From: Luteimonas sp. FCS-9
GTDB lineage: Bacteria; Pseudomonadota; Gammaproteobacteria; Xanthomonadales; Xanthomonadaceae
Length of the DNA: 64,000 nt
Direction of reading: 5' to 3'
NCBI RefSeq assembly: GCF_001014645.1
Contig: NZ_LASZ01000001.1
Location: 124,001 to 188,000 of the forward strand
Both the position numbers and the translations under genes were made by a program. Below, piece by piece: positions 17,824 through 26,693 of this stretch. The notes under the pieces were generated by a model. The model searched no databases and was not told the DNA's origin. It worked only from the letters and a program-made list of their open reading frames with translations. Within the stretch, counting starts at the first letter, position 1; every line of letters starts with the position of its first letter.

Positions 17824-18154
17824 GGATGACCACCCATCGGCTGCGGGATTCGTCGGCGCGGATTGGCTTCTGCAGGCGATAGCGTTCACCGCTGGCCAAC
17901 AGTTCCACGACGCCGCCCTTTGCTGGCGACACCTCCCGCAGCTCGAACGAGATCAGGGTGTAGGACGCAGGGACCGGCAACATCTGCTCGGCATCGTCGA
18001 AGTCCCGGACATCCCGGTCGACCAGCACGGTGCACGGCTGGCCGACCGGTGTTTCGGGCGTGGCGTAGTACAGCGCGCCGTCGGCGATGCCAGCAGCCTG
18101 GAATGCCCGGCTGGCCGCCGCATCGAAGGCCCGCATGAAGTCTCGTTGGCTCAT
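17810..18154 (-). CDS. Head-tail connector protein (FII-like)
   Basis: 114 residues, mixed helix then beta (MRAFDAAASRAFQAAGIADG, then SYTLISFELREVSPAKGGVV). Size and fold pattern agree with the head-tail connector family represented by lambda FII. Its ATG overlaps the stop of the preceding Z-like gene. Order is slightly rearranged compared with lambda, where FII precedes Z. Confidence 0.65.
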   Translation of the reverse strand: MSQRDFMRAFDAAASRAFQAAGIADGALYYATPETPVGQPCTVLVDRDVRDFDDAEQMLPVPASYTLISFELREVSPAKGGVVELLASGERYRLQKPIRADESRSRWVVIHAKQ

Positions 18155-18915
18155 CCCTTGCCCCTGAATTTCGAGGTCGCGACTGCCTTGTCCAGCTCCC
18201 GCGTGAAGTGGAACGGCAGTTGCTCGTTGTAGATCCGCTGCGCGGCGCCGAACACGTCGTAGCGCGGGCGGTAGGTGACCGAGGCCACGAAGAACAGGAC
18301 GCTGCGCACGCCGCTGCCGAAGCCGGTATCGATGCGCTCGTACACGCCGGGCTTCAGCTTCCCGCGCGGGCTGCTCAGGGCGAAATACTCCCCGCCGCGC
18401 CGCTTCTTCTTGGCTCGGCGCCGGCCGCGGCTGGCGTCCGTTGCGTTCTGGTACTGATCGCGCTGCGCGCGCACCGCGGAGAGGATCGCCGTGACCTGCT
18501 TGCCGGGGACGTTACCGAATGCGTCGAGCTGCGCACCGCGGCCGGGAACGGTCAGCATCCCGGCCGGCAGGACGCCAGCTGCGCGCAGAGCCGCCTCGGA
18601 GCGCTTCATCCTGCGCGCACCGCCGCCCACCTGGGCCAGCAGGTACTTCGCCGGCGGCGTGCCCTTGTGCGCCTCGTCGCGCAGGAAGACCTCGGCGTAC
18701 GGCCGTTGCTTGGTCGCCTTGCGGTAGAGCGGCGCGCGCAGGGTGAGTGCCGTCGGCCGGTCGAATACGCGCGGCATCAGTTCCGCCCACCGCTCGCGGG
18801 TAGCGAAGGCGGTCGCGTTGACTGCCTGCACCGTCGCGAACAGCAGATTCTTCTGCTCGAGCTCCGTGAACGCCCGCCCGAAGACGTCGCCCGGATCCAC
18901 CTCGGTCTTGATCAT
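18151..18915 (-). CDS. Minor tail protein Z-like / HK97 gp10-like
   Basis: 254 residues. The N-terminal helix pair (LFATVQAVNATAFATRERWA), the basic middle (RRRAKKKRRGGEYFAL) and the C-terminal end (ITRELDKAV-like, FTRELDKAVATSKF) match lambda Z / HK97 gp10 proteins, which join head and tail. The start MIKTEVDPGD is preferred to an upstream ATG eight codons earlier. Confidence 0.75.
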   Translation of the reverse strand: MIKTEVDPGDVFGRAFTELEQKNLLFATVQAVNATAFATRERWAELMPRVFDRPTALTLRAPLYRKATKQRPYAEVFLRDEAHKGTPPAKYLLAQVGGGARRMKRSEAALRAAGVLPAGMLTVPGRGAQLDAFGNVPGKQVTAILSAVRAQRDQYQNATDASRGRRRAKKKRRGGEYFALSSPRGKLKPGVYERIDTGFGSGVRSVLFFVASVTYRPRYDVFGAAQRIYNEQLPFHFTRELDKAVATSKFRGKG

Positions 18916-18955
18916 CTCGGCCTCTCGGGGCCGGCGCACCGCCGGCCCCGCTGCG

Positions 18956-19984
18956 TCAGAACGTCAGCCGGATGACGACGTCGGGCCGCGTGTTGAGGTT
19001 GAGCGCGTTCGACTGGGATTCGATGTCGATGCCCTTCCCGAAGCGCTGGACCTCCGACTTCGAGTAGTACGGCAGGCCCACCGTGTTGACGGTCTCGATG
19101 TAGTCCGCCGGCGCGAAGCGCGTGATGAACATGTCGGGCACGCCCAGGGGGAACGCGATCGCCTCGCCCTCGGGGATGTACCGGTCCTCGCCGACGGCAG
19201 AGCTGACTTCCTCGAACGTGACGCCGCCGAACGAGAAGCCGCGACGGAGATCGTCACGCAGCGCCGCACCCTCCTGCCAGCGGTCGAAGGCCTTCTCGAC
19301 CTTGTCGTGGCCGGTCAGCTTGTCGAAGAACTCCGGGCTGCAGAACACGTGGATACCGCGGTGCGGCACGCCGCCCAGCGCCTTCTCGACCATGCGCTTG
19401 ATCTCCAGCACCTTGTTGCGCACGTTCGTGGTCGCGGTGTTGAGGCCGAGCGACGCCGTCGTCTGGGTGATGCCGAACTCGCGGTAGATGTCGATCAGCA
19501 CCGAGCCGTCGGCGTCGAGGACCTGGCCGCGGATGGCGCCCATGCGGTGATACTCGATGGTGTAGTCGTTGTCCCGCTTGTGCACCGCCTGCAGCGCGCT
19601 GACCTTCTGCGTGACCGCGGTGATGGCGCTGTTGAGCTGCAGGTTCTCGCCCGACTCCGGCGGCGCGGCGAGGGAGAACGCACGCGCGTTCTGCACCTCG
19701 TCCGCCATGACCGTCGAACGCTGGGGCAGGTGCGGGATCAGGAACGGCTTGGCCTTGCTGCCGTGCAGCGCCTTGGGCTGCGACGGTGCGCCCCGCGGGA
19801 CTGCGGGCACCAGCGACAGCTTGTGGTCCTGGATGCCGACCAGCACGAAGGTCGTCGAAACCCCGGCCTCGGTGAACAGCCCCATGTCGCCGATGCGGGT
19901 CGGGGTATCGGGGAGGTTGTTGATGTTGGCGGTCAGCGAATGGGTGCTGAGCGCGGCGGAATCGACCAGCTGCTGGAGATCCAT
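18956..19984 (-). CDS. E: Major capsid protein E
   Basis: 342 residues, the usual length of lambda gpE (341). Typical family segments are present: an N-terminal arm (LSTHSLTANINNLPDTPTRI), a central helix (RMVEKALGGVPHRGIHVFCS) and a C-terminal beta part (AIAFPLGVPDMFITRFAPADY). It lies after the decoration gene D and a strong hairpin. This is the shell subunit of the HK97 fold. Confidence 0.95.
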   Translation of the reverse strand: MDLQQLVDSAALSTHSLTANINNLPDTPTRIGDMGLFTEAGVSTTFVLVGIQDHKLSLVPAVPRGAPSQPKALHGSKAKPFLIPHLPQRSTVMADEVQNARAFSLAAPPESGENLQLNSAITAVTQKVSALQAVHKRDNDYTIEYHRMGAIRGQVLDADGSVLIDIYREFGITQTTASLGLNTATTNVRNKVLEIKRMVEKALGGVPHRGIHVFCSPEFFDKLTGHDKVEKAFDRWQEGAALRDDLRRGFSFGGVTFEEVSSAVGEDRYIPEGEAIAFPLGVPDMFITRFAPADYIETVNTVGLPYYSKSEVQRFGKGIDIESQSNALNLNTRPDVVIRLTF

Positions 19985-20008
19985 GGTTCTGCGTCCTCTG
20001 AAAAGCAA

Positions 20009-20030
20009 AAGCCCCGCGAGTGCGGGGCTT
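20009..20030 (-). terminator. Hairpin terminator between D and E
   Basis: Stem AAGCCCCGC/GCGGGGCTT, loop GAGT, followed on the minus strand by TTTTGCTTTT. It separates the decoration gene from the major capsid gene. Confidence 0.8.
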
Positions 20031-20068
20031 GGGGGTGGATGAAGCGGTGGCGCGCGGGCGCAGCGGGA

Positions 20069-20491
20069 TTAGCCGCCGCCACCCCCGGACGGGGGTACGT
20101 CCTCGACCTCGACCTGGTCGGTCTCCAGGCCAGCAGGGCGCTGGGTCCAGCGGACGCGGATGCCGATGTCGCCGAGCGACCCTGCGAAGGCGTTCTTCAT
20201 GGCGTCGGTGTCGGTCTCGGCCCACTGGAGCAGTTCGCCGTGGACCTCGGCATCCCGATCGATCACGGTCGCCTTGACCGCCGGCGCCGCGCTGTCGCTG
20301 CCGGTGTCGACGCCGCCGTAGAGCAGCCCCGCGACGTCGGTGTTGGTGGTGGCGACGACGCCGCTGGCCGTCAGGAACGTGCCCGGGCGCAGGTAACCCT
20401 GACCGGCGGGGAGGGTGAACAGCGCGCGCGAACGCTCGCCATGGGCCTCGCTCAGGAGGAATTCGGCGGTGTTGCCGGTGGCAGTGATCAT
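20069..20491 (-). CDS. D: Head decoration protein D
   Basis: 140 residues, of which about 110 match the lambda gpD pattern (TLPAGQGYLRPGTFLTASGV and an acidic beta body). It trimerises on the expanded shell to stabilise it. The C-terminus ends in a Gly-rich tail (SGGGGG) not seen in lambda. The start overlaps the stop of the S49 protease gene (ATGA type). Confidence 0.88.
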   Translation of the reverse strand: MITATGNTAEFLLSEAHGERSRALFTLPAGQGYLRPGTFLTASGVVATTNTDVAGLLYGGVDTGSDSAAPAVKATVIDRDAEVHGELLQWAETDTDAMKNAFAGSLGDIGIRVRWTQRPAGLETDQVEVEDVPPSGGGGG

Positions 20492-21933
20492 TTCGTTGCT
20501 CCTCGGGGATTGTTGCGACGTGCGTAGACGCGGTTGGGATCGAGAGACTCGGCTTGCTTGACCGCGGCGGTGACGGCTGCGGTGTTCTGGGTCGGCTGCG
20601 CGGTCACCAGTTCATCCCCGACGCTGGCAGTGGCCCCGTCGAGCTGGGCCCGCACCTGCTCGAGCGATGCGCCCGACGAGATGAGTTCGGGGGCCAGGCT
20701 GCGCAGATCAGCGGCGCGGCACAGGTCCGCAATGCCGCGCGCACGTTCCAGTTCGCGCGGGACCTCGGCTACTTCCTGGACGTGGCCCAGCAAGGCGACG
20801 GCGAGGTCGGGTGCCAGGCCTGCCGCGGTGACTGCCCTGGCGATCGAGCCGGCGGCCGCCAGCTTTGCGGCCTCATCAGGTGCGGGGGCCTCGCCGTCCG
20901 CCGTGCTGGGGTCGCCGGGTGGCGCGTCGGCGTCGCCCCCCTCACCCTCTGCGTCGCCATCGGATTCCGCCCCGGTGACCGGCGGCGCGGCGGTCAGCTC
21001 GCTTCCCGCGCCGTCTTCGCCGTCGTCCCCCTCCTGCTCGGGTGCATCGACGCCGGGCGCACCCAGGTGGGCGACGAGGTCGTCCCACGTGCCCAGGCGC
21101 GTGGCGAGCCCCGCCGCCACGGCGCGGTCGCCGTAGTACACGTCCGCCTGCGTGCTGCGCACGACCGCCTCGTCGATGCCGCGGTACTGGGCCACCGACT
21201 TGACGAACAGGCCGTAGGTCGCGTCCACGCTCTCCAGGGCGCGCGCGTGGGCTTCCTCGGACAGCGGGAAGTGCGGGTTGAAGTCGATCTTGCGGTCGCC
21301 GGCGTAGATCGGCGTCACCTTGAGCCCGATCTGCGCATCGTTGCCGCTCCAGTCGTAGTGGAAGGCACACACGCCCACAGATCCGGCGCCACCGGTGCGG
21401 CTGACCCAGATCTCGTCGCAGGCCGCCGCGATGCCGTAGGCGGCGCTGTAGGCGTAGTCGTCCACCAGGGCGTGAATCGGCTTCTGGCCGCGGCTGGCGT
21501 AGATGTGGTCGGTCAGGTCGAACATGCCGGACGCCATGCCGCCGGGCGACTCGATGCGCAGCACGATCGCGCTGATGCCGTCGTCGTGGAGCAGCTCGTC
21601 GAATGCCTCGCGCAGCGCGGTATAGCTGACCGGCCCGCCTCCGCTCGGCCCCGGCATCGGCCGGTTGACCAGGCCGCCGCTGATGTTGATCACGCCGATC
21701 ATGCCGGCCGCCTCGGCCTCGGGCGCGGGCGAAACGCCAGGCACGCGGTCGGTGCTGAGCTGGGTGTCGAGGCTGGTCACCTCCCCGCTGAGGTAGGCAT
21801 TCACCAGCTGCTCGGCCATAGCGCGGTCGGCCAGCAGTGGCCGGTTGAGCACGGCCGTGGCCAGCGACGAGACGACCGGCGCAGGCTTGGCGCGGCCGAA
21901 CAGGCGTGCGAGCACGCCAGGCGGGTTCTTCAT
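20488..21933 (-). CDS. C: Head maturation protease (S49) with scaffold domain, C/Nu3-like
   Basis: 481 residues. Residues about 75-285 are a signal-peptide-peptidase-A-like (S49) serine protease: IESPGGMASGMFDL and the catalytic-serine segment GGAGSVGV. Residues about 290-481 are acidic and Ala-rich with coiled coil, the pattern of the scaffold (lambda Nu3) read in frame at the end of C. It cleaves scaffold and portal during prohead assembly. It lies between portal and decoration genes as in lambda. Confidence 0.92.
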   Translation of the reverse strand: MKNPPGVLARLFGRAKPAPVVSSLATAVLNRPLLADRAMAEQLVNAYLSGEVTSLDTQLSTDRVPGVSPAPEAEAAGMIGVINISGGLVNRPMPGPSGGGPVSYTALREAFDELLHDDGISAIVLRIESPGGMASGMFDLTDHIYASRGQKPIHALVDDYAYSAAYGIAAACDEIWVSRTGGAGSVGVCAFHYDWSGNDAQIGLKVTPIYAGDRKIDFNPHFPLSEEAHARALESVDATYGLFVKSVAQYRGIDEAVVRSTQADVYYGDRAVAAGLATRLGTWDDLVAHLGAPGVDAPEQEGDDGEDGAGSELTAAPPVTGAESDGDAEGEGGDADAPPGDPSTADGEAPAPDEAAKLAAAGSIARAVTAAGLAPDLAVALLGHVQEVAEVPRELERARGIADLCRAADLRSLAPELISSGASLEQVRAQLDGATASVGDELVTAQPTQNTAAVTAAVKQAESLDPNRVYARRNNPRGATK

Positions 21934-21936
21934 GGG

Positions 21937-23466
21937 TTAGCTCCGATCGGATTCGGTGTCCTCGCCGCCGGCGTTGCCTGCGGGCTTGGACTGGGCGCTG
22001 CCCGTGCGTGCGACGCGGCGCGGGTCGGTATCGAGAATCAGGCCGCGCGCATCGGCGTCGGCGTTGTCCAGTTGCTGCTGCGAGGCGACCTCCTCCGGAT
22101 CCTCGCCCTTCCGGAGAATCGTCGCGCTGCGCGAATCGAGCCCGCCGCGGATCGCCTTGATGTCGGCATCGACGTCCTGCACCGGGTGGCTGTACGGCCA
22201 GCCCTGCGGCACCCAGAGGGTCTCGGCTACGTCCTCGCGCAGTTCGTCGTAGCCGGGCACGGCCAAGGCGCCCGCCAGCACCGCCCGGTCGAGGTAGGCC
22301 TCGCGGATCGGCTGCAGGCAGCGCGGAATCAGGACCAGCCACTGCCGCATCTCGATGAAGCGGCGGAATTCGTTGAGGATCAGGCGCAGTGCGCGATCGC
22401 TGACGTTGCGCAGGTCGCCGGTGAGCACCTCGTACGGAACGCCCCAACGGGCGGCGATGGCCAACAGGCCCTGCCGGAGATAGTCGGGGTAGTTGTTGCC
22501 GGCGTCCGGCGGCTTCGTTTGGTTGAACTTGCGGCCGGTACCGCCGAGATCGATCGTTGTGGCGGGTTCGAGCCCGGCAAGCGCGATGCCCTCATCCTCC
22601 ATGCCGACCGGTCCGACAGTGCCGTCCCCCGTCAGGCTTTCGGCCATCGGGTCCGTCGGCTCCCCGTTCTTGTCGGCGTCCTCGAACACGCCGACGAACA
22701 GGTTGGCGATCTTCTGGCGCTCGAGGACGGCGTCATCGAGCGCGTCCAGATTGAACATCCGCACCAGCACCGAGGCGGCACGCGGAATGCCTCGGATCTG
22801 GCCAGCGCGCACCGGCTCGTAGACGTGGATCACTTCGTCCGCCGGCACGCGCTTGAGCGTCGTCGCGTCGATGTCGGTGCCCGCATGGAAGTCGCCGGGG
22901 TGCCGCGGGTACATCCAGTACGCGACCCGCCGGCCGATCAGGTCGAACTCGATGCCGGCGCGGATCTGGTTGCCGTTGCTCGCCGTCCCGTAGAAGTGGG
23001 GCGGGCACTGCTCGGCCTCGATCACCTGCAGTTGCAGCGGCACCGGCAGTCCATCGCTCAAGCGGCGGTTGCGCAGACGCACGAAGCACTCGCCGGCCTC
23101 CTCGCACTCGCGCCAGATCAGCGCCTGCAGGCCGTCGAGGTTCAGCACGCCGTCGGCGTCGCAGACCTTGCCCCAGCGCTTCCAGAGCTTCTGCTCCCGC
23201 GCCCTCCACGCCTTGGTTCCCCACTGCGCCTTGGCCTGGATACCGGTGCCGATGCCGTTGGCCACGCTCTTGTCCGCGGCGGCGCCCGCCCACGGGTCGT
23301 TCCGCGCGGCGTTGCGCGCACGGGCAACGATCTCGCCCAGGCTGTACAGCGTGACGACGTTCGGACCCAGACTCGCCGCCCGCATCGGCATCAGGCGCCG
23401 ACCATTGCCCGCGGCCTTGTAGCCGCCGCCGTGCGTGGTCTCGTTCGGCGCCGCGTATCCGTACAT
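21937..23466 (-). CDS. B: Portal protein B
   Basis: 509 residues, close to lambda gpB (533). Conserved lambda-portal segments are visible: ARNAARNDPWAGAAADKSVA near the N-terminus, GTGIQAKAQWGT, and EVIHVYEPVRAGQIRGIP near residue 220. It forms the dodecameric DNA channel at the vertex. Its start codon overlaps the stop of gpW. Confidence 0.95.
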   Translation of the reverse strand: MYGYAAPNETTHGGGYKAAGNGRRLMPMRAASLGPNVVTLYSLGEIVARARNAARNDPWAGAAADKSVANGIGTGIQAKAQWGTKAWRAREQKLWKRWGKVCDADGVLNLDGLQALIWRECEEAGECFVRLRNRRLSDGLPVPLQLQVIEAEQCPPHFYGTASNGNQIRAGIEFDLIGRRVAYWMYPRHPGDFHAGTDIDATTLKRVPADEVIHVYEPVRAGQIRGIPRAASVLVRMFNLDALDDAVLERQKIANLFVGVFEDADKNGEPTDPMAESLTGDGTVGPVGMEDEGIALAGLEPATTIDLGGTGRKFNQTKPPDAGNNYPDYLRQGLLAIAARWGVPYEVLTGDLRNVSDRALRLILNEFRRFIEMRQWLVLIPRCLQPIREAYLDRAVLAGALAVPGYDELREDVAETLWVPQGWPYSHPVQDVDADIKAIRGGLDSRSATILRKGEDPEEVASQQQLDNADADARGLILDTDPRRVARTGSAQSKPAGNAGGEDTESDRS

Positions 23467-23681
23467 CAGAAGAACCCCTGGCCCGTCTGCGTCATTCGAA
23501 TGACGCGGCGCACGCGACGGGGCCGTTCGGCACGCTCGATCTCGGCCAGAATTTCGCGGCGGGCCGCGCGCAGCTCGCTGAGGCTCTGGTACTGGACGCG
23601 GCGGTCCGCGTACTGGACCGACAGCGTGCCGCTCTTGATTGCGGCCTCCAGCTGCTCGAGGTCCGTGCGGGTGTATGCCAT
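23466..23681 (-). CDS. W: Head-tail joining protein W (gpW)
   Basis: 71 residues with the gpW signature: YTRTDLEQLEAAIKSGTLSV, then YADRRVQYQSLSELRAAR. It is short and alpha/beta, and closes the connector after DNA packaging. It lies between the large terminase and portal exactly as in lambda. Confidence 0.93.
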   Translation of the reverse strand: MAYTRTDLEQLEAAIKSGTLSVQYADRRVQYQSLSELRAARREILAEIERAERPRRVRRVIRMTQTGQGFF

Positions 23682-23682
23682 G

Positions 23683-25782
23683 TCATCGCCTCAGGTACTT
23701 GCTCTGCACCACGCGCGGGCGGCGCGTGCGCGGGGGAGTGGGTGGCGGCGGGGGCGGCTCGTCGCCCTTCACCACGTCGGGGTTCGTGTCCCAGCCGGCC
23801 GCCCAGGCGGGCGGGTTCGACCAGTTGATCGCTGGCGCCTTGATCCACTGCGCCAGCGTCTCGTTGTAGACGGCGAGGTCGAACTCTTCGTTCCGGCGCT
23901 TGCCGAGGTTCTCCCAGCCCTTCGAGGTACGCGTTTCCGCGGTCAGCTCTTCGTAGAAGACCGTCGGCAGCCAGTCGGCGAAGTGGTAGAAGCCCGGTCC
24001 CGGATCGGTGCGCGCCACGTTTGCCGCCACCAGGTCTTTCATGCGGTCCACGTTGATCAGCAGCTGGGGCACGTCACCGCGGCTGCCGGTCTTTCGGTCC
24101 TTGCGCTTGCTGGAATCGGGCGTGTTCTCCTTCCAGAGGTAGTCCCGGTTCCCGCCGCCCTTCACCAACCGCACGCGCCAGTGCAGACCACGCGCTTTCA
24201 GCGATCGCCAGAACTCCAGCGCACGCGGCGCATGGCCCTTCGTGCCGCCCCAGTCGATGCCCACCGCGCGGACCGGCATGGTCCGGCCGCTGGCATCGTC
24301 GAGCGGGTAGCGGCGCTGGATGACCTTGTCGACCAGGCGCTCCCAGTCTTCGAGGTACTTCGCGGGCTCCAGGCCCAGGAATCCGCCGGCGCCGTCGGAA
24401 CGTTCCGACGTGCGCAGCGAGTAGCGATCGACGATCCAACGCTCGAGGCTGCCGCTCTCGCCCGGCCCCCAGCCCATCACCTGGACGACGAACCGGTTCT
24501 TCTGGCCGTCCACGGTGGCCGTGAGGAAGTGCACGCCGACCGGCACCGCGCCTGCTGTCCAGCTCTCCGCCCGGCCCTGCATCGCGTTCGGGTTGCTCTC
24601 CGAGCGCGCCGCCATCGGCACGTAATTCAGCGCTGCGTCGACGTTGTAGGTCGACTTCAGCGGCTTCTCCTCGCCGGTCTTGGCGTAGACCTTCAAAGCC
24701 TGTAGGTATCGCTCGATCAGCGATTCCCAGCTTTGAAACGCCGCCGCCACGCCGCCCAGGTAGTAGCTCCGGGTGCGGGACTCGATCGCTTCGCCGTCGA
24801 TCGAGCCATCCGGGTGGATCACCTGCCCTTCGCCCACCCAGTCGCCGCGCTGATTCATCCCGTCTTTCCAGCGATCCTCCAGCCCCACGTGGCAGTGCGG
24901 GCAGAAGCAGATCGACAGGCGACGCGCCATCGTCAGCATGTCGTCGACCTGCACGCGTTCGAGCAGTTCCTGTTCCGGCGGCAGCCGGAACAAGTCGTAG
25001 CCGGGCGCGGCTTGGAAGAACTCGCCGCACTCCGGACAGGGCCAGTACCAGCGGTGCCGATCGCCGCGGTTATACAAGGCGGCGATGCCGGTGGCCGGCG
25101 GCGCTTCATGCGGCCGGTCCGGGTTCACCCGCCACTGGCCGTCCTCGTAGTCGGCCTCCGGACTCGACTCGGCGACGACCATGCCGCCGGACATGAAGGT
25201 CTGCGTGCGCTTCAACGCGAGGCCGAAGGCCTCATCGATGCCGAGGTCGCCGGTGAAGTTGTCCACGTCGGTCATCAGGACCGTCTTGAGGTCCTTGCCC
25301 GACAACACCGAGATCGACGGATGGCCCAGGCGCAGCGACATGCCCGACCGGAAGAACTTCATCAGCACGTTGTCGTCGTGCGCGCGCGGACTGAGTTGCT
25401 TCAACAGCTCGGGGCTGCCGCGCAGCGCACGCGTGATTCGTGTCTTGCTGAAGTCGGCCGCGGCGTCCTGCGTCGACTGGATGATCATCACGTCCGACGG
25501 ATCGCAGGTGATCGTGTAGGCCAACCGACCCTCGATCAACGCGAGCGTCTTGCCCGATCGAGCCGGGCCCATGAACACCACCGCCTCATGCACGCGGCTT
25601 TTGGTCGCGTTGAGCGGCTTGACCATGTACGGCGTGGTCGAGGCGTCCCACGGTTCGCCCGAACCGGTGCCGGCGTTGACCCGCAGCGCCCGTGCACCGT
25701 CCGCCACCAGGATCCGGCGCGGCGGCCGGAGCATCTGACAGACGTCATTGCGGATGCTACGCGCTGTCGCGTGCGTCGCCAT
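23683..25782 (-). CDS. A: Terminase large subunit A (GpA family)
   Basis: 699 residues. The Walker A-type ATPase motif is GPARSGKT at about 72-79, and a zinc-ribbon-like set of cysteines is at about 240 and 285 (CPECGEFF, CFCPHCHVG). The C-terminal endonuclease domain contains the acidic VGIDWGGTKGHAP segment. It packages DNA into proheads and cuts cos. The start overlaps the end of the small subunit gene by 26 bases, and the protein is slightly longer than lambda gpA (641). Confidence 0.95.
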   Translation of the reverse strand: MATHATARSIRNDVCQMLRPPRRILVADGARALRVNAGTGSGEPWDASTTPYMVKPLNATKSRVHEAVVFMGPARSGKTLALIEGRLAYTITCDPSDVMIIQSTQDAAADFSKTRITRALRGSPELLKQLSPRAHDDNVLMKFFRSGMSLRLGHPSISVLSGKDLKTVLMTDVDNFTGDLGIDEAFGLALKRTQTFMSGGMVVAESSPEADYEDGQWRVNPDRPHEAPPATGIAALYNRGDRHRWYWPCPECGEFFQAAPGYDLFRLPPEQELLERVQVDDMLTMARRLSICFCPHCHVGLEDRWKDGMNQRGDWVGEGQVIHPDGSIDGEAIESRTRSYYLGGVAAAFQSWESLIERYLQALKVYAKTGEEKPLKSTYNVDAALNYVPMAARSESNPNAMQGRAESWTAGAVPVGVHFLTATVDGQKNRFVVQVMGWGPGESGSLERWIVDRYSLRTSERSDGAGGFLGLEPAKYLEDWERLVDKVIQRRYPLDDASGRTMPVRAVGIDWGGTKGHAPRALEFWRSLKARGLHWRVRLVKGGGNRDYLWKENTPDSSKRKDRKTGSRGDVPQLLINVDRMKDLVAANVARTDPGPGFYHFADWLPTVFYEELTAETRTSKGWENLGKRRNEEFDLAVYNETLAQWIKAPAINWSNPPAWAAGWDTNPDVVKGDEPPPPPPTPPRTRRPRVVQSKYLRR

Positions 25783-26278
25783 CGCTCTCCGCCGCCATGA
25801 CCTTTTCGTACAGCTGCTGCCGGACCGCGTCGCAGCGCTCCTGCACCTTCACCACCTGCTCGGGCTTCAGCGCCAGCTTTCGCTCGAGAACATCCGGCAG
25901 GGTGTCCAGGAACTGCACGACGTCCTTGACCAGTTCCGCCATGTCGGCCTCGACCTCGACCGCCGGCACGAGCGTGCCCATGGTCACCTCGACCTTCAGC
26001 CGCTCGTTTTCGGACTGGTAGTAGTCCTTGCGGTCCTTCGGCGGTAGGTCGCGCGGGTCGATGACGCCACCCTCGCCCACCGCACCCGGCTGGGCGAAGC
26101 CGAGCACCGCGGCAGCAACGTCCGCCAGGCGGTACACGTCGTAGCCGCTGCGCTTCGCCGTCGGCGGCACGCCGGCCTCGCGAATTCGATTCGAGACCGT
26201 CTTGCGGTCCATCCCGAATTCCTCGGCGAGGCGCGAGATCGACCAGCCCGGCCGGAACTCGCGCACCTCACCCATCAC
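25757..26278 (-). CDS. Terminase small subunit (Nu1/DUF1441-like)
   Basis: 173 residues. The N-terminal winged helix-turn-helix (WSISRLAEEFGMDRKTVSNR) resembles Nu1. The middle segment (PKDRKDYYQSENERLKVEV) and the C-terminal helices match the DUF1441 small-terminase family. It binds cosB and starts packaging. The region directly upstream (26279-26516) is free of genes and holds repeats, as expected for cos. Confidence 0.9.
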   Translation of the reverse strand: MMGEVREFRPGWSISRLAEEFGMDRKTVSNRIREAGVPPTAKRSGYDVYRLADVAAAVLGFAQPGAVGEGGVIDPRDLPPKDRKDYYQSENERLKVEVTMGTLVPAVEVEADMAELVKDVVQFLDTLPDVLERKLALKPEQVVKVQERCDAVRQQLYEKVMAAESDGDARDSA

Positions 26279-26418
26279 ACCCTCGCGATTCCTTGATTTG
26301 AAGCCTCAACCGGCAACTGCTGGTGAGGCCATGGAGGCCCGAAAATCTGTCGAAAACCGGGGCCCGAATCCCCCGCGGTAGGGCCCAGTTGGCCGCAGGG
26401 TCCCCGCCCGTTCATTGA

Positions 26419-26440
26419 TGTGAAGGGTATGCTTAACATT
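26419..26440 (+). repeat. 22-bp direct repeat copy 1 (candidate terminase site)
   Basis: TGTGAAGG-N5-CTTAACATT. The second copy is at 26471-26492, 52 bp away, with only the five central bases different. A weaker third match (TTGATTTGAAGCCTCAAC) is at about 26295. The spacing resembles cosB R sites. Confidence 0.55.
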
Positions 26441-26470
26441 CCGTTCATCTTCTCCTGAGCGATTCAGTCT

Positions 26471-26492
26471 TGTGAAGGCTCGTCTTAACATT
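26471..26492 (+). repeat. 22-bp direct repeat copy 2 (candidate terminase site)
   Basis: TGTGAAGG-N5-CTTAACATT, a match to 26419-26440 outside the five central bases. It lies just before the first lysis-region gene boundary. Confidence 0.55.
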
Positions 26493-26516
26493 TTGGCTGC
26501 CGAGCGACCGAAAGCG

Positions 26517-26693
26517 TCATTGGCGGACCTCCTTCACGCGCACCGCGCGGCCCGCCCAGAAGCCCACCTTGTCCATGTCGGGGTTCAGACCGGTCAGGGC
26601 CGACATCAGCGCCACGCTGCCGAGGTACCAGCGCAGCCACCATGCGAAGTACACCCGGAACACGACCGACCGCACGGGCGCGTTGTCGATCAT
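26517..26693 (-). CDS. Small membrane protein in lysis region
   Basis: 58 residues with one or two hydrophobic stretches (VVFRVYFAWWLRWYLGSVAL) and a basic C-terminus. The ATG overlaps the stop of the lipoprotein gene. It could be an accessory holin-type protein or another small inner-membrane protein. No family is recognised. Confidence 0.55.
   Translation of the reverse strand: MIDNAPVRSVVFRVYFAWWLRWYLGSVALMSALTGLNPDMDKVGFWAGRAVRVKEVRQ

Larger units (their letters stand above)
26279..26516. other. Gene-free region upstream of terminase, probable cos
   Basis: About 240 bases without a gene between the small terminase gene and a small lysis-region gene. It contains GC-rich dyads (GGGGCCCGAATCCCCC) and two 22-bp repeats. 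In lambdoid phages cosN and cosB lie at exactly this place. The cut site cannot be located from one linear sequence. Confidence 0.45.

Noticed and set aside
20554-24705. A 1383-codon open frame on the plus strand
   Set aside because: It is the complement shadow of the S49 protease, portal and terminase genes, with composition typical of high-GC antisense frames.
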